The notes beneath the pieces are model-generated. The model ran no database searches. It saw only the letters and a program-made list of their open reading frames with translations, and was not told the DNA's origin. 28,172 nucleotides of DNA from Pseudomonas sp. UBA5706 (lineage in GTDB: Bacteria; Pseudomonadota; Gammaproteobacteria; Pseudomonadales; Pseudomonadaceae), in contig NZ_DIHC01000027.1 of the NCBI RefSeq assembly GCF_002419965.1, positions 1-28,172 of the forward strand, written 5' to 3'. Shown in pieces: positions 16,597-25,123 of the stretch. The translations under genes were made by a program, and so were the position numbers. Each line of letters starts with the position of its first letter. Position 1 is the stretch's first letter.

Positions 16597-16617
16597 GCTT
16601 CGGGATCTACCCGAAGC
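16597..16617. terminator. Second hairpin after the operon
   Basis: GCTTCGGG (16597-16604) pairs perfectly with CCCGAAGC (16610-16617) around a 5-base loop. It may back up the hairpin 28 bp upstream or serve as an operator for the LysR gene at 16785. There is no T-run. Confidence 0.4.
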
Positions 16618-16662
16618 TCATCGCCGTTCGCTCAGCGGCTCTTGCGTAACACCCTCCTTTGA

Positions 16663-16706
16663 GCTAACCATTAGCACCTCTACGGCAACACCTGAACGGC
16701 ATTCAG
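16663..16706 (+). promoter_or_regulatory. Dyads in the LysR upstream region
   Basis: GCTAA-CCA-TTAGC (16663-16675) and CTGAA-CGGCA-TTCAG (16692-16706) are perfect short palindromes in the 276-bp gap before the LysR gene at 16785. Either could be an autoregulatory site. The TTCAG half partly resembles the TTCA arm of the dyad at 10009, but this is a weak match. Confidence 0.25.
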
Positions 16707-16784
16707 ACGCCGTCCCCCTTACATAGCATGCGGGTAGTGGATTGATCTCAACCGCAAGATGAGTCAAGCCAAGGAAAGGAAGCC

Positions 16785-17723
16785 ATGTCCCGAATTTTCG
16801 ATGTCGATACCAATCTGTGGCGCACCTTCAAATCCGTGAGTGAAACCCGAAGCATTACCCGCTCCTCGGTGCTGCTGTGCAAAACCCCACCTGCCGTGAG
16901 CATGCAAATCAAGAAACTTGAAGAGCTGCTGGAGCTGCAACTTTTTCAACGCGGGGACCAGGGTTTCAAACTCACGCCTATCGGTGAAGAGGTGCTGCTG
17001 ACGGCCGAAAAGATACTGGCGATGAACGACAACCTGTTCAGCCTCAAGGAGAAAGCCCGCAGCTACGAACTTCGCCTGGGGCTGCCTGATGATTATTCAC
17101 TGTTCTTTCTTCACGACATCATCAGATCCCTCAAACAGTTGCCGACTGCTGTTCACATCAGTGTGACCTGCAAGACTTCCGAACTATTGATCAAGGATAT
17201 GGAGCAGGGGCTATTGGACCTTGCAATCATCGCAACCCGGGAAGGCGAGCACCTCAAGAACGCCAACCATATCCGTTTCGAAGAGTTATGCTGGATTGGT
17301 GATAAAACGCTGGTCAACCCTGGGCAACCCATTCCATTGGTGCACTTTCCAGCCGGTTGCGTGTGCCGGGAGATTTCGATCAACGCCTTGAAAAACGCCA
17401 ATATCGAAGCCCATGTCGGGTTTACCTCCGACTCGAACTTCTCGGTATTCAACGCCATCAATGCCGGTGCGGGTATCGGCCTGAGCGAGCGGTCGTTCGT
17501 GCCCAAGGCAACGCCTGTCATTCACAGTTCATTGTTGCCTCCACTACCACGCATCGAGATCAGTACGGTAATGAACAGCCAGCGCATTCCCAAGCAACTG
17601 CTGGAGCAGATTTCCTCGATCATTCAGACGTGCGTCAATGACGCGTGTGAAGACCACCGAGCAAAACGCGAACGCAGCCGCACCCATGCGAGTGCCGGCG
17701 CGACCGAATACTCGATGATTTGA
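16785..17723 (+). CDS. LysR-family regulator (LrhA/HexA-like), candidate cluster regulator
   Basis: This is a 312-residue LysR protein with a strong AAGGAAAGGAAG site before the ATG. The HTH is at about residues 6-65 (TNLWRTFKSVSETRSITRSS, TPPAVSMQIKKLEELL, FQRGDQGFKLTPIG). The start of the effector domain, ELRLGLPDDYSLFFL, is the phrase typical of the LrhA/HexA/PecT group, which controls motility, virulence factors and secondary metabolites in related bacteria. The C-terminal ~20 residues are basic and serine-rich, and not typical of the family. It immediately follows the biosynthetic operon with its own leader region, so it is the obvious candidate for pathway-specific control. Targets are inferred. 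Confidence 0.9.
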   Translation: MSRIFDVDTNLWRTFKSVSETRSITRSSVLLCKTPPAVSMQIKKLEELLELQLFQRGDQGFKLTPIGEEVLLTAEKILAMNDNLFSLKEKARSYELRLGLPDDYSLFFLHDIIRSLKQLPTAVHISVTCKTSELLIKDMEQGLLDLAIIATREGEHLKNANHIRFEELCWIGDKTLVNPGQPIPLVHFPAGCVCREISINALKNANIEAHVGFTSDSNFSVFNAINAGAGIGLSERSFVPKATPVIHSSLLPPLPRIEISTVMNSQRIPKQLLEQISSIIQTCVNDACEDHRAKRERSRTHASAGATEYSMI

Positions 17724-17819
17724 ATCGCACCGCCTCACTCCCGATCCGACGCTGCGTAGTTGTCATGCATTTGCTGTCGGGTCGGGCAGCTTTCCATTTC
17801 TGCCAAGTGCACTTGCCAT

Positions 17820-17849
17820 TTGTAACATTCCCCCCGCTCTCGCTATTTT
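17820..17849 (+). promoter_or_regulatory. Possible sigma-70 promoter for argH
   Basis: TTGTAA (17820-17825) and TATTTT (17844-17849) are separated by 18 bp and lie about 67 bp before the argH start. The match to consensus is moderate, so this is a weak prediction. Confidence 0.25.
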
Positions 17850-17915
17850 CTAGCATCCCTCGACGTCGTCGACGCCTGAGTCGTCTGCAATCCACGTATT
17901 CGAGGGAAATGGCCA

Positions 17916-19343
17916 ATGTCTGATGCAACTGAGCGTTTGTGGGGAGCGCGGTTCAAATCCGGACCGGCGCCTGCAATGGCTAACCTGTCGCGCTCGCCCA
18001 GCGTGTATTTCCGCATGACGCCCTATGACGTCGCAGGCTCCAAGGCCCACGCACACGAACTTGAGCGCGCCGGGCTGCTGAACGCGGACGAAACCCGCCG
18101 CATCATCGCGACCCTTGAGTCGATCAATGACGACTTCGCTGCGGGCACCATCGCACCCATCGCAGCGGATGAAGACGTGCACACCTTCATCGAACGCCTG
18201 CTGACCGAACGCCTGGGCACGCTGGGTGGCAAACTGCGCGCCGGTCGCTCGCGCAATGACCAGACCGCCAACGACATGCGCCTGTTTCTGCGCGATCAGA
18301 TTCGCCAGCTGACGCTAGCGATTCTGGATCTGCAAAACGCCTTGGTCGGCCAGGCCGAGCAGCACATCGACACCATCGCGCCAGGCTTTACCCATCTGCA
18401 ACAGGCGCAGCCGATCGTTTTCGCCCATCACTTGATGGCCCATGCGCAGGCGATCCATCGTGACATTCAGCGCCTGCAGGACTGGGACAAGCGCTTCAAC
18501 CTCTCGCCTTTGGGCGCCGCAGCGATGGCCGGCTCGGCAATTGCCCGCGATTTGCAACGCTCGGCGGCTGAACTGGGTTACGCCGGCCCCTGCGAAAATT
18601 CCATCGATGCGGTTGCCAGTCGCGATCACGTCGCCGAATTCCTGTTCAGCGCCAGCATGCTGGGCATCAATATTTCGCGCATGGCCGAGGAGTTCTGCAT
18701 CTGGACATCGCGGCAGTTTCGCTGGGTCGATCTCGACGATGCCTACGCCACGGGCAGCTCGATCATGCCGCAGAAGAAGAACCCTGATATCGCTGAACTG
18801 GCGCGGGGCAAATCGGGTCGGCTGATCGGTTCGCTGACGGCGATTCTGTCGGTGCTCAAGGCCCAGCCGCTGTCTTACAACCGCGACTTGAGCGAAGACA
18901 AACATGCGATTTTCGACGCGGTAGACACTCTGAACCTGGTGCTGCCGGCCTTCGCCGGGATGGTGCGGACCATGACGGTGCGCAAGGAAGAATTGCTGCG
19001 TCAGGCGCCCTTGGGGTTCACCCTGGCCACCGAAGTCGCCGACTGGCTGGCGGTGCGCGGTGTGCCGTTCAAGGAGGCGCACGAGATCACCGGACAACTG
19101 GTGCAACTGTGTGAAGCGCAGGACATCGGGCTGGAACAGCTGACCCCTGAGATGCTCGCCAACACCGATGCCCGGCTGACGCCTGACGTGCTGCAAGCCT
19201 TGACGCTCGATGCTGCGCTGGCTGCACGCAGCGGCTGGGGCGGGACGTCGCCGGTACGAGTGGCTGAACAGATCGAGCGGTTCAAACAGCAGTTGGTGGC
19301 GCAGGAGCAATGGGCCAGGGACTACAGCGGCCCGCGAGGTTGA
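17916..19343 (+). CDS. argH: Argininosuccinate lyase paralogue
   Basis: This 475-residue protein belongs to the fumarase/aspartase superfamily, ArgH branch. It would cleave argininosuccinate to arginine and fumarate in the cytosol. Motifs are GGKLRAGRSRNDQ (104-116), TPYD-type N-terminal contacts, FTHLQQAQP (158-166) and the signature GSSIMPQKKNPD (280-291). The wording LRAGRSRNDQ differs from the LHTGRSRNDQ of typical proteobacterial housekeeping ArgH and looks more like other ArgH lineages. The neighbourhood is not the usual Pseudomonas argH location. It is therefore probably a second, horizontally acquired or specialised copy. A GAGGGAAA site precedes the ATG, and a strong inverted repeat follows the stop. 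True substrate specificity is open. Confidence 0.88.
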   Translation: MSDATERLWGARFKSGPAPAMANLSRSPSVYFRMTPYDVAGSKAHAHELERAGLLNADETRRIIATLESINDDFAAGTIAPIAADEDVHTFIERLLTERLGTLGGKLRAGRSRNDQTANDMRLFLRDQIRQLTLAILDLQNALVGQAEQHIDTIAPGFTHLQQAQPIVFAHHLMAHAQAIHRDIQRLQDWDKRFNLSPLGAAAMAGSAIARDLQRSAAELGYAGPCENSIDAVASRDHVAEFLFSASMLGINISRMAEEFCIWTSRQFRWVDLDDAYATGSSIMPQKKNPDIAELARGKSGRLIGSLTAILSVLKAQPLSYNRDLSEDKHAIFDAVDTLNLVLPAFAGMVRTMTVRKEELLRQAPLGFTLATEVADWLAVRGVPFKEAHEITGQLVQLCEAQDIGLEQLTPEMLANTDARLTPDVLQALTLDAALAARSGWGGTSPVRVAEQIERFKQQLVAQEQWARDYSGPRG

Positions 19344-19398
19344 TGCACACCGCCGACTTACCGGCTTGATGAGATATGGGTGGGAGCTAAAGACACAA

Positions 19399-19457
19399 GC
19401 TTGGGGAGGTGGCGAAGGTGGTGTATCAGACATGCCGCCTTCGCCACCTCCGCAAGC
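19399..19457. terminator. Large inverted repeat between convergent argH and mmsB
   Basis: A 20-bp arm at 19399-19418 (starting GCTTGGGGAGG) and its reverse complement at 19438-19457 match at 19 of 20 positions across a 19-base spacer. Lying between two convergent genes, it should form a very stable hairpin in both transcripts. The outer CAAGCTCCTACGG resembles Pseudomonas REP ends. A bidirectional terminator or REPIN-type element is likely. Confidence 0.7.
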
Positions 19458-19505
19458 TCCTACGGAACGAGATTCCGCTCACATTCAGCACCGGTCGATC
19501 AACAG

Positions 19506-20393
19506 CTATTCCTTGTTCAAATAGCCCTCGATCACTGCCGAGAAATCCTTCCCGCCGTCACCACGCAAACTCATCGCCTGGTACAGCTGCTGGGCCACGG
19601 CGCCGAGAATCACCGGCTGACGTGCAACCTTCGCCGCTTCGGTCGCCAGGCCCAGGTCCTTGAGCATCAGGTCGGCGCCGAATCCGCCGGTGTAACCTCG
19701 GGATGCAGGCGCGGTTTCGACCACGCCGGGCCATGGGTTGTACATCTCCGAACTCCAGCAACGGCCGGTCGAGCTGTTGATGATGTTGGCCAGGATGCCG
19801 GTGTCGATACCCAGCGAACTGCCCAGCGCCATGGCTTCGGCGACGCCGATCATGGAGATGCCCAGCAGCATGTTGTTGCAGATTTTGGCAATTTGCCCAG
19901 TGCCGACATCGCCGCAGTGCACGATGTTGCGGCCCATTTGCGCAAGGACCGGCTTGAGCAGGGTGAAGTGGTCCGGGCTGGCGCCGACCATGAAGGTCAA
20001 GGTCCCGGCCTGGGCACCGCCAGTGCCGCCGGACACGGGCGCATCCCCCACCACCACACCCTGTTTTGCCGCCACTGCCGCCACCTCGCGGATGGTCTGT
20101 GGGTCGATGGTGCTGCAGTCCACCGCCGGCACGCCCGGGGAAATCCCCGCCAGCACGCCGTCTTCATTCAGGTACACCGCACGCACATGAGCGGCGGCAG
20201 GCAACATGGTGATCACCAGCTCGGCCCCTTGCGCGGCATGTTTGGGCGACTCACTGATGCGGCTGCCCAGTTCGGCGAGCTCAGCCAGCACCTGCTGATT
20301 GAGGTCGAACAGATGCAGCTGATGCCCGGCGCGGATGAGATTACGCGCCATCGGCGCCCCCATGTTGCCCAGACCGATGAATGCGATTTTCAT
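19506..20393 (-). CDS. mmsB: 3-hydroxyisobutyrate dehydrogenase
   Basis: This enzyme oxidises 3-hydroxyisobutyrate to methylmalonate semialdehyde with NAD in valine breakdown. The ATG at 20393 has an AAGGAG site and starts directly with the nucleotide-binding fold MKIAFIGLGNMGAPMARNL; the frame reaches 20438. Length is 295 residues, as usual. Family motifs are the substrate loop DAPVSGGTGGA (117-127) and catalytic Lys170 in GQIAKICNNMLLG. It follows mmsA on the same strand after a 166-bp gap that holds a REP-like repeat. Relatives act on other beta-hydroxyacids, but the partnership with mmsA supports this call. Confidence 0.94.
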   Translation of the reverse strand: MKIAFIGLGNMGAPMARNLIRAGHQLHLFDLNQQVLAELAELGSRISESPKHAAQGAELVITMLPAAAHVRAVYLNEDGVLAGISPGVPAVDCSTIDPQTIREVAAVAAKQGVVVGDAPVSGGTGGAQAGTLTFMVGASPDHFTLLKPVLAQMGRNIVHCGDVGTGQIAKICNNMLLGISMIGVAEAMALGSSLGIDTGILANIINSSTGRCWSSEMYNPWPGVVETAPASRGYTGGFGADLMLKDLGLATEAAKVARQPVILGAVAQQLYQAMSLRGDGGKDFSAVIEGYLNKE

Positions 20394-20453
20394 TGTTGTT
20401 CTCCTTTTCAGATTCAAATCCGATGGCCCATCCAACACTTATCAACTGTGGGA

Positions 20454-20527
20454 GCGAGCTTGCTTGCGAAGGCATTCATCCAGACAAGGCATCTAGCCCT
20501 GATGTGGCCATTGGCAAGTAAGCTCGC
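20454..20527. repeat. REP-type inverted repeat between mmsA and mmsB
   Basis: GCGAGCTTGCTTGC (20454-20467) and GCAAGTAAGCTCGC (20514-20527) are reverse complements with one mismatch, separated by 46 bases. The left arm is preceded by TGTGGGA, typical of Pseudomonas intergenic REP doublets. It may stabilise the upstream mmsA mRNA. Confidence 0.65.
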
Positions 20528-20559
20528 TGCCACCCTTGAGTTCGGCGTGCCGGGTGGAT

Positions 20560-22086
20560 TCAACGTAGATTGATCGTCGTATTCACGCCGTCATTCACGC
20601 TGTCGTCATCAAACCAGCGGCTGGTGACGGTCTTGGTCTGCGTGTAGAACTGCACCACCTGTTTACCGTACGGCCCCAGGTCGCCGAGCTTGGAGCCGCG
20701 TGAACCGGTGAAGCTGAAGAACGGAACGGGAACTGGAATCGGGATGTTGATGCCCACTTGGCCAATGTCGATCTCGCTCTGGAATTTGCGCGCCGCCGCG
20801 CCGCTTTGAGTGAACAGCCCGACGCCATTGCCAAACGGGTTGGCATTCACTAACTCGATGGCTTGATCCAGAGTGTCGACCTCCAGCACCACCAACACCG
20901 GGCCGAAGATTTCCTGGGTGTAGATCTGCATCTGCGTGGTCACACCGGTGAACAGCGTCGGGCCGACGAAGTTGCCGTCCTCGTAACCGGCGACCTTGAT
21001 GTCACGCCCGTCCAGTTCCAGGGTCGCACCTTCCTTCACCCCGCTTTCGATGAGGTCGAGAATCCGTTGCCTGGCGCGTTTGGAAATCACCGGCCCGACG
21101 TCGGTCCCCGACTCACTGCCCGCATTGATCTTGAGCTTTTGTGCCAAGGCTTTCAGGTCGGGAATCCACTGCTTCGACGCGCCCACCAGCACCACCGCCG
21201 AGGTCGCCATGCAACGTTGCCCGGCAGCACCGAAACCTGCTCCCACCAACGCATTGAGGGTCTGTTCGCGATTGGCGTCCGGTAACACCACAGCGTGATT
21301 CTTGGCGCCCATCATCGACTGCACACGCTTGCCATGCTTGCCTGCCAGATCGTAGACGTGCGTGCCGACCGCCGTTGAACCGACGAACGACACCGCCTTG
21401 ATGTCCTTATGCGTGCAGATCGCATCGACCACTTCCTTGCCGCCGTGCACTACGTTGAGCACTCCCGCTGGCACACCCGCCTCGATCGCCAGTTCAACCA
21501 ACAGCATGGTCGACATCGGGTCCTGCTCGGACGGCTTGAGCACGAAGGTGTTGCCGCAGGCGATGGCCATCGGGAACATCCACAAAGGGATCATTGCCGG
21601 GAAGTTGAACGGGGTGATGCCTGCGCAGACACCAATGGGCTGGCGCAGGGTGTAGGTGTCGACGCCGCCTGCGACGTTTTCGGCAAACTCGCCCATCTGC
21701 AGGGTGCCGATGGAGCACGCGTGTTCGACCACTTCCAAGCCGCGAAAAATATCGCCCTCGGCATCGGCAATGGTCTTGCCCTGCTCAGCGCTGAGCACTA
21801 CGGCGATGCGCTTGGAGTGTTCGCGGATCAGCGCCTGGAGCTTGAGCATGATGCGCATGCGTGCGCCGATCGGGGTGTTGCGCCAGGTCTTGAACGCCTT
21901 GTGCGCGGCAGCGACCGCAGCGTCTACTTCAGCGCCAGTGGAAAGGGGTACTTTGGCCAGCACTTGCTGGGTCGCGGGGTTGACCACGTCCAGCCATTCA
22001 GCGGTCTGCGAATCGACCCATTCGCCGTCGATCAGCAGTTTGACGCGGGCCACTGTGGTGGTGTTCTCATTCAAGGAAGCGTTCAT
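20560..22086 (-). CDS. mmsA: Methylmalonate-semialdehyde dehydrogenase (CoA-acylating)
   Basis: This is an aldehyde dehydrogenase of 508 residues. MmsA converts methylmalonate or malonate semialdehyde to propionyl- or acetyl-CoA in valine and beta-alanine catabolism. Features are ITPFNFPAMIPLW (157-169), the cofactor region VLKPSEQDPMS, SFVGSTAVG, and catalytic C292 in AAGQRCMATSAV, a combination typical of MmsA rather than generic aldehyde dehydrogenases. The ATG at 22086 follows GGAG by 9 bases and is preferred over the ATG at 22101. It lies between an MHS permease gene and mmsB, all on the minus strand, forming a catabolic operon. Confidence 0.95.
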   Translation of the reverse strand: MNASLNENTTTVARVKLLIDGEWVDSQTAEWLDVVNPATQQVLAKVPLSTGAEVDAAVAAAHKAFKTWRNTPIGARMRIMLKLQALIREHSKRIAVVLSAEQGKTIADAEGDIFRGLEVVEHACSIGTLQMGEFAENVAGGVDTYTLRQPIGVCAGITPFNFPAMIPLWMFPMAIACGNTFVLKPSEQDPMSTMLLVELAIEAGVPAGVLNVVHGGKEVVDAICTHKDIKAVSFVGSTAVGTHVYDLAGKHGKRVQSMMGAKNHAVVLPDANREQTLNALVGAGFGAAGQRCMATSAVVLVGASKQWIPDLKALAQKLKINAGSESGTDVGPVISKRARQRILDLIESGVKEGATLELDGRDIKVAGYEDGNFVGPTLFTGVTTQMQIYTQEIFGPVLVVLEVDTLDQAIELVNANPFGNGVGLFTQSGAAARKFQSEIDIGQVGINIPIPVPVPFFSFTGSRGSKLGDLGPYGKQVVQFYTQTKTVTSRWFDDDSVNDGVNTTINLR

Positions 22087-22153
22087 TGCAGGTTTCTCCA
22101 TTCGAAAGGGCGCCCGGTGGGCGTGCCGATAATGCTGACCTGTAGCCGTCGCG

Positions 22154-23485
22154 CTACAGGGCCGGGGTTCGCAGCGGATCGCGCTTCATCAGTGCCGTAC
22201 ACCCCAGTGCAATCAGCGCCATGCCGATCAGGTACACGATCACGTAATGCGGATTGCCGTCACCCATGGCCAGCAGTTCGGTGGCGATCATCGGTGCGAA
22301 ACCTCCGCCCAGGACACCGGCCAACTGGACCGACACCGAGATGCCGCTGTAGCGGATTTCAGCGGGGAACTGGCGGGCGAACAGCAACGATTCCGGCGCA
22401 TACAGGATCGGGAACACCACGCCCACCGCCAATACCATTGCCCACCAGACCAGCACCGGGTCGCGAGTGCCGAGCATGGCGAAGAAGGGGTAAACGAAGG
22501 CGCACAGCAACAGCAGCCCTGCGAAGTACAAGCGCTTCTGGCCAACCCGGTCGGAAATGTGCCCGCACAGCGGCATGGTCACCAGTGACAAGGCGGCCCC
22601 GGCGGTAATCGCTCCCAATACATCAGCGCGGGGGATCTGCAACTGGTTGGCGGCGTAGGCCAAGGCGAAGGTCACAGACATGTAGAACCAGGCGTTCTCG
22701 GCAGTGCGCGCGCCGATGATGGTCAGGGTTTCCCTGGGATGCTCGCGGAACACTTTGAACAAAGGCACCCTGACCGCGATGTTGTCTTTTTTCAGTTTTT
22801 CGAAGTCGGGTGATTCCGGGACTTTCAGACGAATCAGCCAGCCCACGCCAAGCAACACCACGCTGGCCAGAAACGGAACGCGCCAGCCCCAGGCGAGCAT
22901 GTCGGCTTCCGGCAGTTTGGCCACCATTGCCATGGCCAGCGACGCCAGCACCAGCCCGGCACCCACACCGGTTTGCGGCAGACTGCCGTAGAAGCCTTTC
23001 TTGCCTTCGGGGGCATGTTCGACCGCCATCAGCACCGCCCCGCCCCACTCGCCGCCAACCGCCATGCCTTGCAGAAAGCGCATGGCCACCAGGATCACCG
23101 CGGCCCAGTAACCGATTTGCTGATAGGTGGGAATCAGGCCAATGACGATGGTCGGTATGCCCATCAGCATCAGGGTGAACAGCAGCATGGATTTGCGACC
23201 GATCCTGTCGCCGAAGTGGCCGAACACGATTCCGCCCAGCGGCCGCCCGAGAAAGCCCACGGCGTAGGTGGCGAACGCCGCCAGCACACCGATGATCGGG
23301 TCCAGTGCAGGGAAAAAGATTTTGTTGAAAATCAGTGCGGCAGCCGTGCCGTAAAGAAAAAAGTCATACCACTCGATGGTCGTGCCCGCCATGCTCGCCG
23401 CGCCGGCGAGTCGGTAGGACCGGATCTTGTTTCTTGCGGCACTGGCGTCGAGTACGCCCGCGTCCGCCGTAGTAGCGTTCTTCAT
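22154..23485 (-). CDS. MHS-family MFS symporter
   Basis: This 443-residue protein belongs to the metabolite:H+ symporter branch of the MFS (ProP/KgtP-like). The N-terminal signature AGTTIEWYDFFLYGTAAAL is diagnostic of the branch, followed by FLGRPLGGIVFGHFGDRIGRK and MRFLQGMAVGGEWGGAVLM. About twelve hydrophobic helices are present. Characterised members import organic acids or compatible solutes. Its place at the head of the mmsA-mmsB operon (68 bp upstream of mmsA) suggests uptake of a substrate of that pathway, such as a branched or beta-hydroxy acid, by inference. A GGAGGAG site precedes the start codon. Confidence 0.92.
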   Translation of the reverse strand: MKNATTADAGVLDASAARNKIRSYRLAGAASMAGTTIEWYDFFLYGTAAALIFNKIFFPALDPIIGVLAAFATYAVGFLGRPLGGIVFGHFGDRIGRKSMLLFTLMLMGIPTIVIGLIPTYQQIGYWAAVILVAMRFLQGMAVGGEWGGAVLMAVEHAPEGKKGFYGSLPQTGVGAGLVLASLAMAMVAKLPEADMLAWGWRVPFLASVVLLGVGWLIRLKVPESPDFEKLKKDNIAVRVPLFKVFREHPRETLTIIGARTAENAWFYMSVTFALAYAANQLQIPRADVLGAITAGAALSLVTMPLCGHISDRVGQKRLYFAGLLLLCAFVYPFFAMLGTRDPVLVWWAMVLAVGVVFPILYAPESLLFARQFPAEIRYSGISVSVQLAGVLGGGFAPMIATELLAMGDGNPHYVIVYLIGMALIALGCTALMKRDPLRTPAL

Positions 23486-23675
23486 AAACTCCTCCGCTTA
23501 TTTATTGTTGTGCAGGGTGTTATGCGATGTGGGTGATACGGTGTTGAGTCGGGCGTGCTCTGTGTATTTATCCTGCTCGTCGTAGCCGTGCGGTCTGCCA
23601 GCGGTGCGCCCTCAACGATGTCACCGCCAGCAGCATGTGTAACTACAGCGGGAGGATCATCGGTTGGATTGGCCC

Positions 23676-23720
23676 ATACTTCGGAGTATAGATGTGCAAA
23701 CTTCTAATAAGAACGCACAT
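23676..23720. promoter_or_regulatory. Dyads in the MHS-permease/LysR divergent region
   Basis: ATACT-TCGG-AGTAT (23676-23689) is a perfect short palindrome. Just downstream, ATGTGC (23692-23697) and GCACAT (23715-23720) form a 6-bp inverted repeat. Both lie within 60 bp of the LysR start at 23736 and are candidate operator sites for its autoregulation and for the divergent catabolic operon. Confidence 0.35.
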
Positions 23721-23735
23721 AAAAGCAGGTTCGAC

Positions 23736-24683
23736 ATGCAAAAAAACATCACATCCCTAGGCGCTTTGAACTGGGATGACCTGAAGTTTTTTCTCGAGGT
23801 AGCACGCACGCGCAAGGCCAGTTCAGCGGCCAAACGGCTAGCGGTGGACTACACCACCGTGTCTCGGCGCATCAGTTCGCTGGAAACTTCACTGGGTACG
23901 TTGCTGTTCGAAAAATCACGCAACAACGGCTTCGTGCTCACCGCCGAAGGCCAACGCCTGCTGGGCTCGGCCGAGTCCATCGAGAGCACCCTGCACATTG
24001 CCTGTGAACAGGTTTCAGGCTCCGGCGTCGCGTTGTCCGGCCACGTGCGCATGGGGTGTACCGAAGGCTTCGGCAGCTTTTTCATCACGCCGCAGTTGAC
24101 CCATTTCACAGATATCTATCCGGCCATCTCGGTGGATATCCTGCCGTTGCCGCACTTCATCAGTCTGTCCAAGCGCGAAGCCGACATCGTTATTGCTCTG
24201 GAGCGGCCGGAACACGGCCCTTACGTGTGCTGCAAACTGTGCGACTACACCCTGCGGTTGTACGCCACCCAGGAATACCTGGATCGCCACCCGCCAATCA
24301 ACAGAATCGAAGACTTGGCCGGGCAGCCGTTCATCAGCTATGTCGACGACCTGGCATTCAGCCCCGAGCTGCTCTATCTGAACAATCTGCTCCCCGGCGT
24401 CCATGCGAACCTGCGTAGCACCAGTGTCATCGCTCAATACGTCGCAGCGTTGCAGGGCCGGGCGCTGGCGATCCTGCCGTGCTTTTTGGCGGCGCAAGAC
24501 TCACGATTGCTGCCGGTGCTGGAGAACGACGTGAACATCACCAGGCAATTCTGGATGTACTGCCGGGAGGATCTGCGCAAGTTGAAGCGGATTACGTTGT
24601 TGTGGGATTACATCCGCGAGGTCACCGAACTCAATAGCCCGTTATTGTCGGGCGAAACCCCTAGCCTTCGGTTTGCAGAATGA
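23736..24683 (+). CDS. LysR-family regulator, likely controller of the mms operon
   Basis: The ATG at 23736 (after AGCAGG) gives 315 residues and a 12-residue leader before the HTH. The frame reaches 23664. The HTH contains WDDLKFFLEVARTRKASSAA, DYTTVSRRISSLETSLG and FEKSRNNGFVLTAEG; the effector domain starts near SGHVRMGCTEGFGSFF. It is divergent from the MHS permease-mmsA-mmsB operon across 250 bp. In P. aeruginosa the mms operon is controlled by the AraC-type MmsR, so a LysR neighbour is a different arrangement. The target is inferred from position. Confidence 0.92.
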   Translation: MQKNITSLGALNWDDLKFFLEVARTRKASSAAKRLAVDYTTVSRRISSLETSLGTLLFEKSRNNGFVLTAEGQRLLGSAESIESTLHIACEQVSGSGVALSGHVRMGCTEGFGSFFITPQLTHFTDIYPAISVDILPLPHFISLSKREADIVIALERPEHGPYVCCKLCDYTLRLYATQEYLDRHPPINRIEDLAGQPFISYVDDLAFSPELLYLNNLLPGVHANLRSTSVIAQYVAALQGRALAILPCFLAAQDSRLLPVLENDVNITRQFWMYCREDLRKLKRITLLWDYIREVTELNSPLLSGETPSLRFAE

Positions 24684-25123
24684 GTGCCGGCATGGACTAA
24701 CGGCGCCACATCGTAGCGATGTCAGAAGTTGTGGTCACGGCTTGTGACAGGCCCTGAGACGCAACTTGTGACAGCCGGATGGCATTTGCAGACACTGAAT
24801 GCTTTGGCTACCAGGGGCGCCCACAAGCACATGTGGGCCCATGCAAGTGCGGGGTAAGGCTCAGGCGCGCAAGAAGCTTGCCCCCGCCGAGCAGCACGTT
24901 GCTTGAAACCCAAGGTCAAGACGCCACAAAACACCCGTATCGGCGCCTTCCCAGTCGCGATCATTAACTTCGGATAATTCAGGCCCGACTCAAGACGCTT
25001 CCTACATTTTTTCCCTCCATAGCTTGCTAGCGTTGCTCACTTCAGCCTCCCACAAGCTCGCAGGAATATCGTTCGTTGGTTCCGCGCGTGGGTCCATGCT
25101 ACTTGTCTGGAAGGGAACAACGG
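24684..25123. other. Gene-free stretch upstream of vgrG
   Basis: About 440 bp with no convincing gene in either direction. It begins with a hairpin after the LysR gene (24708-24722), then a pair of direct repeats (CTTGTGACAG at 24741-24750 and 24765-24774) and an inverted repeat, GCCCACA (24819-24825) with TGTGGGC (24832-24838). The final part must hold the vgrG promoter, but no convincing -35/-10 pair stands out. Confidence 0.6.
24708..24722 (+). terminator. Short hairpin after the LysR gene
   Basis: ACATCG (24708-24713) pairs with CGATGT (24717-24722) around a 3-base loop, 24 bp after the LysR stop. There is no T-run, so terminator activity is uncertain. Confidence 0.35.

Noticed and set aside
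19380..20573. Long open frame opposite mmsB
   Set aside because: It is antisense to a clear 3-hydroxyisobutyrate dehydrogenase gene and starts inside an inverted repeat.
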